Below, in pieces: positions 50,371-61,930 of a stretch of DNA of 64,000 bases; the first letter of the stretch is position 1; each line of letters opens with the position of its first letter. A program made the position numbers and the translations under genes. The notes under the pieces are model-generated. The model saw only the letters and a list, made by a program, of their open reading frames with translations, was not told where the DNA came from and ran no database searches. Origin of the DNA: Laspinema palackyanum D2a (GTDB lineage: Bacteria; Cyanobacteriota; Cyanobacteriia; Cyanobacteriales; Laspinemataceae); assembly GCA_025370845.1 (NCBI GenBank), contig JAMXFF010000002.1, forward strand, positions 150,342-214,341, in the 5' to 3' direction.

Positions 50371-51837
50371 CTACTGACGTTCGCCAATGGGCTCACGGGA
50401 AGAAGAGTTACGCGGTTTTGATGAGCGCTTGATCGGCTTAGACATGGACCGGGATGAGCGATCGCCGCGATCGCGGTTGTCATAGCGCTTGTCAGAATAG
50501 CTATCCATTTCCTCTGGCGCATCTTCCATGATATTGTTCGCCCAGTTGGGACGAGTGCGATCATAAGCCATTTGCAGGGCTGCCGCAGCGATCGTGTGGG
50601 GGTCATATTCTTCGCTCAGTTGAGCCACAATCGGCAGGAACGAAGCCAAACGCTCACCACTGAGGATTTCCCGAACTTGAGCTTGCAGTTTTTCCAGATG
50701 CCGCGCCTCAATTTGAGAGCGAGTCGGAATCGAGCGAATCTTCAGAGTTTGACGCAGGTGCCGCTCAATTTGTTGGAGCTTGCGCCGGTCAAACGGCTGA
50801 ATCAGAGAAATTGCAGTTCCTTCACGACCGGCGCGGCCCGTGCGTCCGATCCGGTGGACGTAGCTTTCCACTTGATCCGGTAAATCGTAGTTAATGACGT
50901 GGGTCAGATGATCCACATCTAAACCGCGTGCTGCAATATCCGTGGCGACAATCCAGCGCACCTGTTGCTTGCGGAAGCGATCGATTAACCGTTCCCGCTG
51001 GGACTGGTTAAGGTCACCGTGGTATTCATCCACGCTATGACCTGCCGCTTGCAGTTGACTGGTGAGTTCAGCCGCCGCCCGACGGGTGCGGACGAAGACG
51101 ATCGCCGTTTCTGGGTCTTCCAATTCTAAAATTGGCAGTAAGGCCCGAGATTTGGACCAGCCGCGAGGGACCATGTAGATTACCTGGTCGATTTGCTTCG
51201 GCGTTGATTTGTTTTGCTCAATCTTCACCGTCACGGGATCGCGCATGAACTTATTCATCAGCTTACGAATGGAGGGTTCCATCGTGGCTGAGAAGAAAGC
51301 CGTCTGCCGGTCCTTGGGAGCTTTATCGAGGATTTTTTCCACATCATCAATAAAGCCCATACTCAGCATTTCGTCCGCTTCATCCAGGACGAGATGGGTG
51401 AGGGTATTGAGTTGGAGATGTCCACGGTTGAGCAAATCCAGAACTCGTCCGGGGGTGCCGACGACAATTTGAACGCCTCGTTCCAAGCGCTGGATTTGGC
51501 GCTCAATGGAGGACCCACCGTACACGGCAAAAATCCGCACCCGGCGATCGTCAGTTAATTCCCGAATCGCATTACTGACTTGAATCGCCAGTTCGCGGGT
51601 TGGGGCCAGAATTAGGGCTTGAACATTCTTGTCGTTAACATCCATCTGCTCCAAAATGGGCAGAGAAAATGCTGCGGTTTTGCCCGTTCCCGTTTGGGCT
51701 TGTCCTGCTACATCCAGTCCCGCCAGCAGTTTGGGAATGGCTTGTTCTTGAATCGGGCTCGGTTCGGTAAAACCAAGTTTTTCTAGCTGTTGTACGCGCT
51801 CTTCTGAAAGACCTAAACTTTGAAATGAAACAGTCAT
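50371..51837 (-). CDS. crhR: DEAD-box RNA helicase CrhR
   Basis: 488 residues with all DEAD-box motifs: Q motif FTEPSPIQEQAI, Walker A AQTGTGKT, PTRELA, TPGR, DEAD, SAT, IVATDIAARGLD and HRIGRTGRAGR. The C-terminal tail is Arg/Ser-rich (DRSSRSMSKPIKRSSKPR). AGGAG precedes the ATG. rimO lies upstream on the same strand, an arrangement known in Synechocystis, where CrhR is a cold- and redox-responsive RNA helicase and the rimO-crhR transcript is processed. By synteny I call it CrhR. It probably remodels RNA structure at low temperature. Confidence 0.8.
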   Translation of the reverse strand: MTVSFQSLGLSEERVQQLEKLGFTEPSPIQEQAIPKLLAGLDVAGQAQTGTGKTAAFSLPILEQMDVNDKNVQALILAPTRELAIQVSNAIRELTDDRRVRIFAVYGGSSIERQIQRLERGVQIVVGTPGRVLDLLNRGHLQLNTLTHLVLDEADEMLSMGFIDDVEKILDKAPKDRQTAFFSATMEPSIRKLMNKFMRDPVTVKIEQNKSTPKQIDQVIYMVPRGWSKSRALLPILELEDPETAIVFVRTRRAAAELTSQLQAAGHSVDEYHGDLNQSQRERLIDRFRKQQVRWIVATDIAARGLDVDHLTHVINYDLPDQVESYVHRIGRTGRAGREGTAISLIQPFDRRKLQQIERHLRQTLKIRSIPTRSQIEARHLEKLQAQVREILSGERLASFLPIVAQLSEEYDPHTIAAAALQMAYDRTRPNWANNIMEDAPEEMDSYSDKRYDNRDRGDRSSRSMSKPIKRSSKPRNSSSREPIGERQ

Positions 51838-52209
51838 TTATTCTCCTAAAACGTTTGAGTTTGGTGCTGCTCAAGGGCAGCTAATACCATTTCTCGTTTT
51901 TGATGCTACATGGGGTTGCTCTTAGATATTTGGAGCTAGGACAGATACGCTTTCGATGTAGAGCATAAAAATAGAATTGGTATTGATGCTAATTGAGATT
52001 AGCGGATGTTGAGGGGTACTTCTGATTTGCCTTCTGGTTACAAGCGTTGTAAAGAAAAGGCACGGTAGAATCGGGCTTTCTGTCTTAAGGCCCGGGCCAC
52101 CGATCCGGGGCAGGTATGGAACGAGCTTTTAAATTGCAGAGGATCTCAACATATCTGTTAAAGACCATACCAAAAACCGTCTTAAACTTCCCCAGAAAAT
52201 CTGGATTCC
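51838..52209 (-). promoter_or_regulatory. rimO-crhR intergenic region and likely crhR leader
   Basis: 372 bp without a gene. By analogy with Synechocystis it should contain a crhR promoter or an RNA processing site separating the two messages. I cannot place a promoter with confidence; the segment next to crhR is AT-rich. Confidence 0.4.
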
Positions 52210-53565
52210 TTAACCGAGGGCAATGGATTCCCGTTGTACTAGGTCAGCTACAGTTGCAACATGACCATAGAGGTCGTAAACGTCAGCACTGGCGATCGCC
52301 ACTGGCACCCTCGAACCCAGACGTGCATTTCCTCGAACATAGACCAACCCATCCACTTCAGGCGCAAATCGCGCCGATCGGCCTATCAACTCCCCAGTTT
52401 CGGGGTGTTCTTGTTCGATTAATACGTCTACAACCTTACCGACTTCCCCTTGATTCTTCTTCAGTGAAATCGGTTGCTGCAATTCCATCAAGGCAGAACG
52501 CCGCTCATCCATCACCTCTTGCGGGAGTTGATTGGGCAGCGTATAGGCGGGGGTTCCTTCTTCCGGGGAGAAGGTGAAGACCCCTACATGATCGAACTCA
52601 TGACGTTGAACAAACTGATAAAGGTGATCAAAATGTTCATCGGTTTCCCCTGGGAATCCCACAATAAAGGTGGTTCGCAACACCGCCTCCGGCACCGCTG
52701 CTTTAATTCCCTCGATAATCCGATCATTGACCCCTGCTTGCCAGGGCCGATTCATCGCCCGCAGCACTTCCGGATGGGAGTGTTGCAAGGGTAAATCTAA
52801 GTACGGCAGCACGTTTGGGGTTTCCCGGATCGCCCGCAGCACTTTCGGGGTCAGTCCCGTAGGATAGGCGTAGTGCATCCGAATCCAGGGGACATCTACC
52901 TCGCCCAATGCACGCAGCAGTTCCGCCAGTCTGGGTTCACCGTATAGGTCTAACCCATAGTTGGTGGTAATTTGAGAAATTAAAATAATTTCTTGGACGC
53001 CCTCGGCTGCCAGTTGCTTGGCTTCCGCTACGATAGACTCGATGGTGCGCGATCGCTGGTTTCCCCGAAGATGCGGAATGATGCAAAATGCACAGCGGTA
53101 ATCACATCCCTCCGCGACCCGCAGGTACGCTACACCTTCGGTAGTCGTCCGGTAACGCGGTGTCGTCTCATCGGCGATATAAGTCGGTTCTGCGGAAATC
53201 TCTGTGACTCGCTCGCCGACTTCGACTCGTTCAATCACTTCTACAATTTTATTATAATCCCCAGTTCCCACAACTGCAACTGCTTCGGGCAGTTCATCAA
53301 ACAGTTGTTCTTGGAAATGTTGCGCCATGCATCCGGTAATGACGATTTTTTTCTTCGCCTCCGCTAGTTCTACCAGCGTCCGGACTGACTCTTCCCGAGC
53401 CGATTGAATAAAACTACAAGTGTTGACGATGACGTAATCTGCTACTTCTTCATCGGTATCGACCGAGTAGCCTGCTTGTACCAACAGACCTAGAATATGT
53501 TCGGTGTCAATGCGATTTTTCTCGCATCCTAGATGAGAGATAGCAATGGTTGGCTTGTTGCCCAT
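52210..53565 (-). CDS. rimO: ribosomal protein S12 methylthiotransferase RimO
   Basis: The start is the ATG at 53563-53565 ([18 protein letters not shown]); the frame extends to 53679 without a good start. 451 residues. The UPF0004 domain has the cluster cysteines in HLGCEKN, VNTCSF and ITGCMA. The radical-SAM motif is [12 protein letters not shown] (CxxxCxxC). A C-terminal TRAM domain follows ([17 protein letters not shown]). The enzyme adds a methylthio group to an aspartate of ribosomal protein S12. All three domains are present. Confidence 0.93.
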   Translation of the reverse strand: MGNKPTIAISHLGCEKNRIDTEHILGLLVQAGYSVDTDEEVADYVIVNTCSFIQSAREESVRTLVELAEAKKKIVITGCMAQHFQEQLFDELPEAVAVVGTGDYNKIVEVIERVEVGERVTEISAEPTYIADETTPRYRTTTEGVAYLRVAEGCDYRCAFCIIPHLRGNQRSRTIESIVAEAKQLAAEGVQEIILISQITTNYGLDLYGEPRLAELLRALGEVDVPWIRMHYAYPTGLTPKVLRAIRETPNVLPYLDLPLQHSHPEVLRAMNRPWQAGVNDRIIEGIKAAVPEAVLRTTFIVGFPGETDEHFDHLYQFVQRHEFDHVGVFTFSPEEGTPAYTLPNQLPQEVMDERRSALMELQQPISLKKNQGEVGKVVDVLIEQEHPETGELIGRSARFAPEVDGLVYVRGNARLGSRVPVAIASADVYDLYGHVATVADLVQRESIALG

Positions 53566-54230
53566 GCAGTTATTGCTTCGAGTTATTGTAATGGTGCTCC
53601 GTAGAAGAAGCGAGTTTCGCTCCTGATCGTCAGTTTTATCAAAATACAGTATAGCCGCTTTTTCTACAAGTTTTCCCAATCGAACTCCTGGGGCTAGGGG
53701 TAAGGGTCCTTAAAAAAGGATTTCCTTATCCTTTCGGTTCTGGCTTGGGGCCTGTTGGATGTAAGGCTCCCGCTGTGGAGACGGTCGGTTGCACGGTCAG
53801 CAGCTTGTATCTCGTGTCAATGTACTATAGCATCTAACCGCTATTAATCGCTTTTTCAAAGTATTTTCCCAATGACTTCCCAATCCAGACTCTAGGTGGG
53901 GGTTTGGGGACGAGGAATAGGGGCCGGGAGTCTGAGGTCGTTACACCCCTGGTTTAGCACCGCACCCTTGTTCTGGGCGAGTCCATCACTTTCCCCCATT
54001 ATTTTAGAAGATAGAGTTGAGACCCTCTACCTCCTGAGGAGAATCCGCAGTTACAATGATTAGGGAGAAAAACCAACCCCCGACTCCAAAACGGGGGAAA
54101 AAGGGGAGAAATGCTAAGTCTGTTCTCCCCGGACTAAACGACCCTCTCTCCGGGATCTTTAAACGGGGCAGAGGGTCGGGATTGAGCGAACATTTAATCT
54201 TTGTTGTGCCTGAGCCAGGAGCGTAGCGCT
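53566..54230. other. 665-bp gene-free region between rimO and the small membrane protein gene
   Basis: No gene is apparent. A hairpin with ACCCTCT and AGAGGGT arms at 54141-54176 may end a transcript. The segment next to rimO should hold its promoter. GC-rich runs elsewhere show no coding pattern. Confidence 0.4.
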
Positions 54231-54371
54231 ATGTCAGACTTAAATCGTGGAATTATGAAATTTAAAGGAGCCGACAGCCCATTGCTGGTCGGACTTTCCT
54301 CTGTGCTGATTTTAGGCGGCATTGCCTTTTTGATTTGGTGGGGGTTGCAATCTGCCTATAGTTTCAACTAG
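54231..54371 (+). CDS. small single-pass membrane protein, 46 aa
   Basis: A complete short frame: MSDLNRGIMKFKGADSPLLV, then a membrane span (GLSSVLILGGIAFLIWWGL), then QSAYSFN. A purine-rich GCCAGGAGC lies upstream. The composition is like that of the small one-helix subunits of cyanobacterial photosynthetic complexes, and I believe it is a conserved cyanobacterial family. I cannot name it with confidence. Confidence 0.6.
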   Translation: MSDLNRGIMKFKGADSPLLVGLSSVLILGGIAFLIWWGLQSAYSFN

Positions 54372-55935
<1,564 letters not shown>

Positions 55936-56035
55936 ACTCGCCGGGTCAGGTTTAAACCCGGGCTTTAAAAAAAGTTTGCTTAAAGCCTTGACTTCTGTGG
56001 GAGTTCTGCTAGTATTAGTAATTGTGGACAAAAAA

Positions 56036-56120
56036 GGGTCGATGCCCGAGCGGTTAATGGGGGCGGACTGTAAATCCGCTGGCTACGCCTACGCTGGTTC
56101 AAATCCAGCTCGGCCCACCA
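56036..56120 (+). tRNA. tRNA-Tyr(GTA)
   Basis: A class II tRNA with a long variable arm. The acceptor GGGTCGA pairs with TCGGCCC. The anticodon loop CTGTAAA gives GTA. CCA is encoded (56118-56120). Confidence 0.95.
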
Positions 56121-56194
56121 CAATTCCTTCAAAGTTCAAGGTGAATGGTCAAGAAATCATGACCGCTTAACGGTTTGAAGTTTGAATGGTATCT

Positions 56195-56266
56195 GCCCGT
56201 GTAGCTCAGTGGTAGAGCACACCCTTGGTAAGGGTGAGGTCACGAGTTCAATCCTCGTCACGGGCT
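56195..56266 (+). tRNA. tRNA-Thr(GGT)
   Basis: The cloverleaf runs from GCCCGTG to CACGGGC plus discriminator T. The anticodon loop TTGGTAA reads GGT. It is 75 bp after tRNA-Tyr on the same strand, so the two may be co-transcribed. No CCA is encoded. Confidence 0.95.
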
Positions 56267-56292
56267 TGGGAATCTGAGACTATTAAAGAATG

Positions 56293-56331
56293 GGGTCTAA
56301 AACTTGAAAGAGTGTTAGACCCTGTTTTTTT
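56293..56331 (+). terminator. rho-independent terminator after tRNA-Thr
   Basis: GGGTCTAA (56293-56300) pairs with TTAGACCC (56315-56322), followed by TGTTTTTTT. Confidence 0.8.
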
Positions 56332-56408
56332 GATAACAATTAGGGCAAAAGGGAGAAAAACTCTCTGACCAGGGATTGACCCAATTGGGGAAAACCGAAA
56401 CCGAGAAA

Positions 56409-56482
56409 CGGGTGCGGCAGGACTCGAACCTGCGACCAACGAATTAGAAGTTCGCTACTCTATCCACCTGAGTTACGCACCC
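56409..56482 (-). tRNA. tRNA-Arg(TCT)
   Basis: The minus-strand cloverleaf has acceptor GGGTGCG paired with CGCACCC and discriminator G. The anticodon loop CTTCTAA reads TCT. It faces tRNA-Thr tail to tail. Confidence 0.95.
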
Positions 56483-56982
56483 AAACAACGCTTACCGGAA
56501 AACCCCGATTGAGTTTCATTTCTTGCCGACTGTCAAAACCCAAGTGGCTGCCCGGGTTGATTTCTGTATTTTATCAAACAAGAGGGCATTTGCATAGCGG
56601 TTTTCACAGGAGATTGGGTTTTTTCCCTTGAAAAGCCTGCCTCTAGGGATAACCCTCTTCAATCAACCTCAATCGCCTCAAGGAGAAATCACCAGGGGTT
56701 GGGGGTGGATCCATGCTCAAAGTAGGAATAACAAGCTTGGGGTTTTTCCGGATAAGGCATAGAGTAAGATAAGGGTTAGTCAGGGCGTTGAATTACGTCG
56801 CCAGGGAAATGAGCAAGACTTGCCGAGTTGCGGTTAACTGCGTGAGTCAGACTAAACTAAAGCCAAAGTGTGGTTCAACTTAATCTTGAAACCAAGCAGG
56901 CCGACAAACGAAACTCTGGCTTGAAGCCATTTCCATTGAACCGACAGCACCCACAGGCCACGAGGACTCAATTGGCAGCGTC
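56483..56982. other. 500-bp gene-free region
   Basis: No gene is visible. It should contain the tRNA-Arg promoter (reading left) and the promoter of the gene at 56983. No obvious repeat was seen. Confidence 0.35.
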
Positions 56983-57651
56983 ATGTTTATTCTGAAACGG
57001 CAGGATGTTGAAATAACGGGTATTCAGCACCCAAAAACGGGTCAGCAAATACCGATTTTGAACTATCAAGGTCAGACCTTTCGCTTAATTAACGTGTTTA
57101 GCGCTCAACAGGCGGATGAGGCAAGGGCCTTCTGGAGGGACCTAACGGATAACCGTGGGAAAGCTTGCGTACTGCTTGAAGAGAGCGATCGATACAGTGT
57201 TTGGGGCAAAATCCGTCTCGACCAGTTGACAGATGATGCTCATGCAGGGGTAGCAGCAGCGCCCCTGTACACCCAAGCTTGTATTTTAATGTTACAAGCG
57301 GTTTTCTTTGACATAGAAGACTTGCTGGGCAATCGGCAAGCGGGTTCATTTGAAAAGGACATTGCTGAGACCTTTAAAAAATGGCGCTTCCCTCAAGCGG
57401 AATCACCGGATGCAGTTAACCAGTTGCTCAATATGGACCCCTTGGGCGGCGCTCAAGTCCCGTCTTGGCAAGAGCATCATTTGAATACCTTGTTGCAAGA
57501 ACTCTATCGCTTAGGCAAAGCCTATTTTGGGAATACCAGCTTTGTAGAACGAGCCTTAGATATCTTGGAAGATATGCCCTCTGCCGAACGCAAGCAGTTT
57601 AGAGATTGGCTTGGACAATCTCCCCTGGGGGAGATGTGGTCCCTATCTTGA
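56983..57651 (+). CDS. conserved cyanobacterial protein, 222 aa (Npun_F0813-like)
   Basis: It starts MFILKRQDVEITGIQHPKTG and continues PILNYQGQTFRLINVFSAQQ, RDLTDNRGKACVLLEES, WGKIRLDQL. I recall this as the Npun_F0813 family of cyanobacteria, with no known function; the name is from memory. The C-terminus is helical (ELYRLGKAYFGNTSFVERAL). No membrane spans, so probably cytoplasmic. Confidence 0.6.
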   Translation: MFILKRQDVEITGIQHPKTGQQIPILNYQGQTFRLINVFSAQQADEARAFWRDLTDNRGKACVLLEESDRYSVWGKIRLDQLTDDAHAGVAAAPLYTQACILMLQAVFFDIEDLLGNRQAGSFEKDIAETFKKWRFPQAESPDAVNQLLNMDPLGGAQVPSWQEHHLNTLLQELYRLGKAYFGNTSFVERALDILEDMPSAERKQFRDWLGQSPLGEMWSLS

Positions 57652-57786
57652 CAGAGGGTTCTTTCAAGTGGGTTTTGTGTTCTTGTCGTTAATAAACGGC
57701 TCTCTAGGCAAGCCCTTGGCCGTTTTTACGTTTAAGAAAGTCCTAGACCCCAAGACCGATGCCCCGTTAGCAATTTGGGAATTTCT

Positions 57787-58776
57787 ATGCGAACGACTTC
57801 AGAAAAGTTAACCAGTTCTCAACCCTTGTTTGCAGCTCAGACCCTGGTGGTTGCCGGAATCACCTGGGCTGTTTTAGCATTGTTGTTTTTTTTGTTATTT
57901 AGCGTACCGGAATATCCTGGAGAGGGGAGACCCTTGTGGTACTCGATCGGTACGTTAATATTTGAATTAGCCGCTTTCTTGGGCGCTGCCATTCTCTGTT
58001 TTAGAAATTGGCGCGCTCCCCAAATTGTCAGTGGACGGAATGTCTGGCTGGCGATCGGGGTGGGAATGTTGTGCTATTTTCTTGGCGGTGTGTTATTTGG
58101 CTTATGGGAGCAGTATTGGAATTTGGCCCCGGATGTATCTTTGGGGGATTTCTTTTACGCAATTACCTATATTGCCCTGACCATTGGCATGGTTCTAGCC
58201 GTATCAGGCCGCAAGCTGAATTTAGAAGTTTGGCAGTGGGCTGTCCTCGGGGCGATCGCCGTGGCCGGGATCGCGTTAGCCTATTGGCTGGCTGTGGCTG
58301 AACCGATTGAGGTACCCGAGGCCGCTTCACCCCAGGCGATCGAGCAGGTTGCGCCGCCACCTACCGGATCCGGGACCTCGGCTCCTGCTCCTACCTCCAG
58401 CACCCCGCAAAGGGCTCCGGACTTCATTTTGGCCATTGACGAAGCCCTGACTCCTGTGGCTTTCTATGTGAATTTGTTCTATGTGATCATGGACGTCTTG
58501 CTCCTGATCCTGGCAACTGCACTGTTGTTAGCCTTTTGGGGAGGACGCTTCTCTCAGTCTTGGCGGATGATTGCGGCGGCTACTTTTTCCCTCTATATTG
58601 CCGATATGTGGTTTAAGTACGCTGATGTGCGCGTCGCTAACTACGAAAGTGGCAGTCTTTTGGAAGTCTTCTGGGTTTTCAGTGCCGTTCTCTTCGGCAT
58701 TGGTGCAGTCTTAGAATACGATATCTCTACTCGGTCTCGTTCTCGGGGACGCAGAAGAGGCGGGTCCTCAGATTGA
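57787..58776 (+). CDS. multi-pass membrane protein, 329 aa
   Basis: The ATG at 57787 (MRTTSEKLTSSQPLF) is preferred over a TTG at 57775. About eight hydrophobic segments are visible, for example LVVAGITWAVLALLFFLLFS, LAIGVGMLCYFLGGVLFGLW and VLLLILATALLLAF. A Pro/Ser/Thr/Ala-rich loop lies near residues 185-215 and an Arg/Ser-rich tail (STRSRSRGRRRGG) at the end. It looks like a cyanobacterial conserved membrane protein. Function is unknown. Confidence 0.6.
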   Translation: MRTTSEKLTSSQPLFAAQTLVVAGITWAVLALLFFLLFSVPEYPGEGRPLWYSIGTLIFELAAFLGAAILCFRNWRAPQIVSGRNVWLAIGVGMLCYFLGGVLFGLWEQYWNLAPDVSLGDFFYAITYIALTIGMVLAVSGRKLNLEVWQWAVLGAIAVAGIALAYWLAVAEPIEVPEAASPQAIEQVAPPPTGSGTSAPAPTSSTPQRAPDFILAIDEALTPVAFYVNLFYVIMDVLLLILATALLLAFWGGRFSQSWRMIAAATFSLYIADMWFKYADVRVANYESGSLLEVFWVFSAVLFGIGAVLEYDISTRSRSRGRRRGGSSD

Positions 58777-58983
58777 TCCAATCCCTGTGATCCCCATTCG
58801 GACTCGGCTAAAATCCCTTGTCCGGAACCGGGCTGCTTTTTAACTCGCCCTTAATCCAACAATGGCATGATATTCTAGTCCTCCCCCATTCAGACACTGG
58901 CCGCGCTAAGATGGCGCTCATCCCCCGATCGCGCGTTCAATGCCTCCGACTCTCGTCCAAATGTTTACCCCCGATGATGCGGC

Positions 58984-59796
58984 ATGAGTTCTCGAAAACT
59001 ATCTGAATCTGACAAAAGCGACATTATTGATCTGTATCGACAGCCCGGAGAAACGACTTTAACCCTGGCGAGTCGTTACGGTGTCAGTAGCTCGACCATT
59101 AGCCGCATCCTCAAAAGCTCGTTATCCGATGAGGAATATGAATCCCTCATCCAACAAAAGCGCTCTGGTCGCTTCCTTCCGAGCGAGCCAGAGTCCCTGG
59201 ATATCGAAGACGATCAGCCCTTAGCTGCTCCGCGTCAACGACGCATTCGCCTCCGTTCGGCTTCCGGCGCTTCTGAGGAAGAAGATAACAACGAGCTTGA
59301 ACTCCCAGAGGAAGGCTTTAACGATCGCTATCCGGGCATCGAAACTAGCGCCCTCCAAGAAATGTTGGGAGAAGACATCCTGGATGAGGATGATGAGGAT
59401 GAGGACGATGAGGACGATGAGGATGATGATGATGAGTGGGGGGATGATGAACCTCTCTTGCCACGACGTCCGCTTCCCACCTCGATCGTTGTTGAAGTTT
59501 TACCTCTGGCGGAAGCGGAACTTCCAAAAATCTGTTATGTGGTTGTAGACAAAGGGGGAGAGTTAATTACTCGCCCTCTCAAAGAGTTTGCCGAGCTCGG
59601 ACAAATTCCCGCGCAAGAGTCTTATGAACGAACTCTGCCGGTTTTTGATAATCACCGAGTCGCTCGGCGCTTTTCGGCCCGAAATCAACGGGTGATTAAG
59701 GTTCCCGATGGCCGGATGCTGCAAAAAACTAGCGTTTATTTGCAATCTAAGGGGATCACCCGTTTACTGATTGATGGTCAAGTTTACTCTCTGTAA
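58984..59796 (+). CDS. HTH protein with acidic low-complexity region, 270 aa
   Basis: Residues about 5-55 are a transposase-type HTH (SESDKSDIIDLYRQPGETTL, TLASRYGVSSSTISRILKSS). Residues about 130-165 are a long run of Asp and Glu. The C-terminal region (ICYVVVDKGGELITRPLKEF, NHRVARRFSARNQRVI) is beta-rich. No transposase catalytic domain is present, so it is more likely a domesticated DNA-binding protein of cyanobacteria than an insertion sequence. Confidence 0.65.
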   Translation: MSSRKLSESDKSDIIDLYRQPGETTLTLASRYGVSSSTISRILKSSLSDEEYESLIQQKRSGRFLPSEPESLDIEDDQPLAAPRQRRIRLRSASGASEEEDNNELELPEEGFNDRYPGIETSALQEMLGEDILDEDDEDEDDEDDEDDDDEWGDDEPLLPRRPLPTSIVVEVLPLAEAELPKICYVVVDKGGELITRPLKEFAELGQIPAQESYERTLPVFDNHRVARRFSARNQRVIKVPDGRMLQKTSVYLQSKGITRLLIDGQVYSL

Positions 59797-59937
59797 GGGT
59801 CGATCGCCGATGGGAATAGGGATGGCTCCTTTGACCCCCAAGCCCGGTTTTGCGTGGAACCAGAGGGCAGCCTCCGGGTCCTTCCGGAATACCCGGTTTC
59901 TGAGTCTCTCATTTCCCCTGTACTGAGGCCCTCGGGT

Positions 59938-60807
59938 TTACAGATCCTCGGCATTGGGCTGATCTAGGGCGATCGCCAGTTGATAAATCTGGCGACGGGG
60001 AAGGTCGGTTTCCTGCGCCAACTGTCGGGTTGCTTCGGACCGGGTGAGTCCCTGGGCGATCGCATTTTGTAATGCAGCTTTGAGGGTCTCTTCTGAAAAA
60101 TCGGGGGTTGAGCGATCGCCCCCGTCAATAACTAAGGTAAATTCTCCTTTGGGTTGACAATTGTCGCCATAATGTGCTATGGCCTCGGCAATTGTTCCCC
60201 GCCAAAACTCTTCATGGAGCTTCGTTAACTCTCGCCCTAACACCAAGGCGCGATCGCCCCCCAAGATTTTCTCTAAATCTCGTAAAGTTTTCCGCAACCG
60301 ATGGGGCGCTTCATAAAGCACCATCGCCCTCGTCTCTCCCTTTAACTCCTGCAACTGCTGCTGTCGTTCTTTTCCCTTTGCCGGTAAAAACCCCTCAAAG
60401 GTAAATCGAGAGGCGGGTAAACCCGCTGCACTAATCGCTGTAATGCAGGCACTGGGTCCGGGAATTGGCACGACAAGAATTCCGTTTTCCAGACAAGCTT
60501 TGACGAGTTCATATCCGGGATCCGAGATTCCGGGCATTCCGGCATCGGTGACGAGGGCGATCGCCTCACCCTCTGCTAACCGATTAACTAATTCGGGAAT
60601 TCGCTGTTGCCGGTTATGTTCGTGATAGCTAATTTGTGGGGTTTTAATTTGAAAATGATGCAACAATTTCCCGGTGTGACGGGTATCCTCTGCGGCGATC
60701 GCATCAACTTCCTGCAAAATTCGGACCGCCCGGAATGTCATATCTTCCAGATTCCCGATGGGCGTTCCCACAATATAAAGTGTGCCTAGTTTTGAATCAA
60801 TTTCCAT
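59938..60807 (-). CDS. rsmI: 16S rRNA 2'-O-ribose C1402 methyltransferase RsmI
   Basis: 289 residues of the SAM-dependent tetrapyrrole-methylase-fold family. Motifs are LYIVGTPIGNLEDMTFRAVR, AEDTRHTGKLLHHF, YHEHN, LVTDAGMPGISDPGYELV, VPIPGPSACITA, FEGFLPAKGKER and LYEAPHRL. The C-terminal HTH-like extension (LTRSEATRQLAQETDLPRRQ) is usual. It methylates C1402 of 16S rRNA in the decoding centre. Single gene, divergent from the PfkB kinase gene. Confidence 0.95.
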   Translation of the reverse strand: MEIDSKLGTLYIVGTPIGNLEDMTFRAVRILQEVDAIAAEDTRHTGKLLHHFQIKTPQISYHEHNRQQRIPELVNRLAEGEAIALVTDAGMPGISDPGYELVKACLENGILVVPIPGPSACITAISAAGLPASRFTFEGFLPAKGKERQQQLQELKGETRAMVLYEAPHRLRKTLRDLEKILGGDRALVLGRELTKLHEEFWRGTIAEAIAHYGDNCQPKGEFTLVIDGGDRSTPDFSEETLKAALQNAIAQGLTRSEATRQLAQETDLPRRQIYQLAIALDQPNAEDL

Positions 60808-60940
60808 GAATAACGGGCTAAAATTTTCCCAATCTTAATTTGGACGATGTACCAACGGGATGAGAGTAGACTCCTGAAGCGGATTCCTGGCTCATCCGCA
60901 TCCCAATTCATGATAAAGTATGAACCCCAAGAGGTTTTAA

Positions 60941-61852
60941 ATGGAAGAATCGGCTGCCCTGAAACGAGATGATGAAACCCTGAAAAAACAAGGATTGTTT
61001 GTGGGGTTAGTCACCCTGGATATGATCTATTTAACCGCAGGAGTGCCGCAGAACAATCAGAAAATTGTGGCGAGTGACTCGATGATCAATGCGGGGGGAC
61101 CGGCAACCAATGCGGCGATCGCCTTTAGTTCTCTCGGCAATCACTCGACCCTTTTAGGGGCAGTGGGACAACATCCCCTCACCGCCATTGTTTATGAGGA
61201 ATTAGAGCAGTATGGGGTGGCGATCGCTGATTTAGACCCTCACCGCACCGAACCCCCACCCCTGTCTTCGATTATTGTTACCCAAGCAACCGGCGATCGG
61301 GCTGTTATTTCCATCAATGCCACCAAATCTCAAATCCTGGGCGATCGTCTACCCCTTGATTCCTGGGAAAAGTTTAACATAGTTCTAATCGATGGACATC
61401 AAATGTCCGTCAGTCAACGGATCGCCCAAATCAGTCACGCCCGAACCATTCCCGTCGTCTTAGATGGAGGAAGCTGGAAACCCGGATTTGAAACCCTTCT
61501 ACCCTTTATAGATTATGCCTTATGTTCCAGCAATTTTCATCCTCCAAACTGCCACAATGCCTCGGAAGTTTTCACCTATCTTGCCCACTTGGGAATTCCC
61601 CATATTGCCATTACTAACGGAGAAAACCCCATTCAATACCTCAGCCAGGGTATCCCCGGTTGGGTAGAAGTTCCTAAAGTAAAAGCCGTTGATACATTAG
61701 GTGCTGGTGATATTTTTCATGGGGCATTTTGTCATTATATTTTACAAGAAACATTCCCCAGGGCTTTAGCTTCGGCCGCAAAAATTGCCTCCAGCGCTTG
61801 TGAAGTCTTGGGGACACGCCAGTGGATGAACCTCACCTCAAGCCCGTCCTAA
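60941..61852 (+). CDS. PfkB-family carbohydrate kinase
   Basis: 303 residues. The N-terminal PfkB signature is in NAGGPATNAAIAFSSLGNHS. The C-terminal one, VDTLGAGDIFHGAFCHY, holds the catalytic Asp and the anion hole. The family phosphorylates sugars or nucleosides with ATP. The substrate cannot be read from the sequence. It follows a short divergent promoter gap from rsmI. Confidence 0.8.
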   Translation: MEESAALKRDDETLKKQGLFVGLVTLDMIYLTAGVPQNNQKIVASDSMINAGGPATNAAIAFSSLGNHSTLLGAVGQHPLTAIVYEELEQYGVAIADLDPHRTEPPPLSSIIVTQATGDRAVISINATKSQILGDRLPLDSWEKFNIVLIDGHQMSVSQRIAQISHARTIPVVLDGGSWKPGFETLLPFIDYALCSSNFHPPNCHNASEVFTYLAHLGIPHIAITNGENPIQYLSQGIPGWVEVPKVKAVDTLGAGDIFHGAFCHYILQETFPRALASAAKIASSACEVLGTRQWMNLTSSPS

Positions 61853-61930
61853 CCTATCTCTTGAGAAGGATTGGACGGTGATTTGAATGAATTAGAATTA
61901 ACCTAAAAAGCCTGTAAAGGAAGCTAAACG

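Noticed and set aside
58984-59796. Insertion sequence transposase
   Set aside because: Only an N-terminal HTH resembles transposases. No DDE or other catalytic domain and no terminal inverted repeats are seen.
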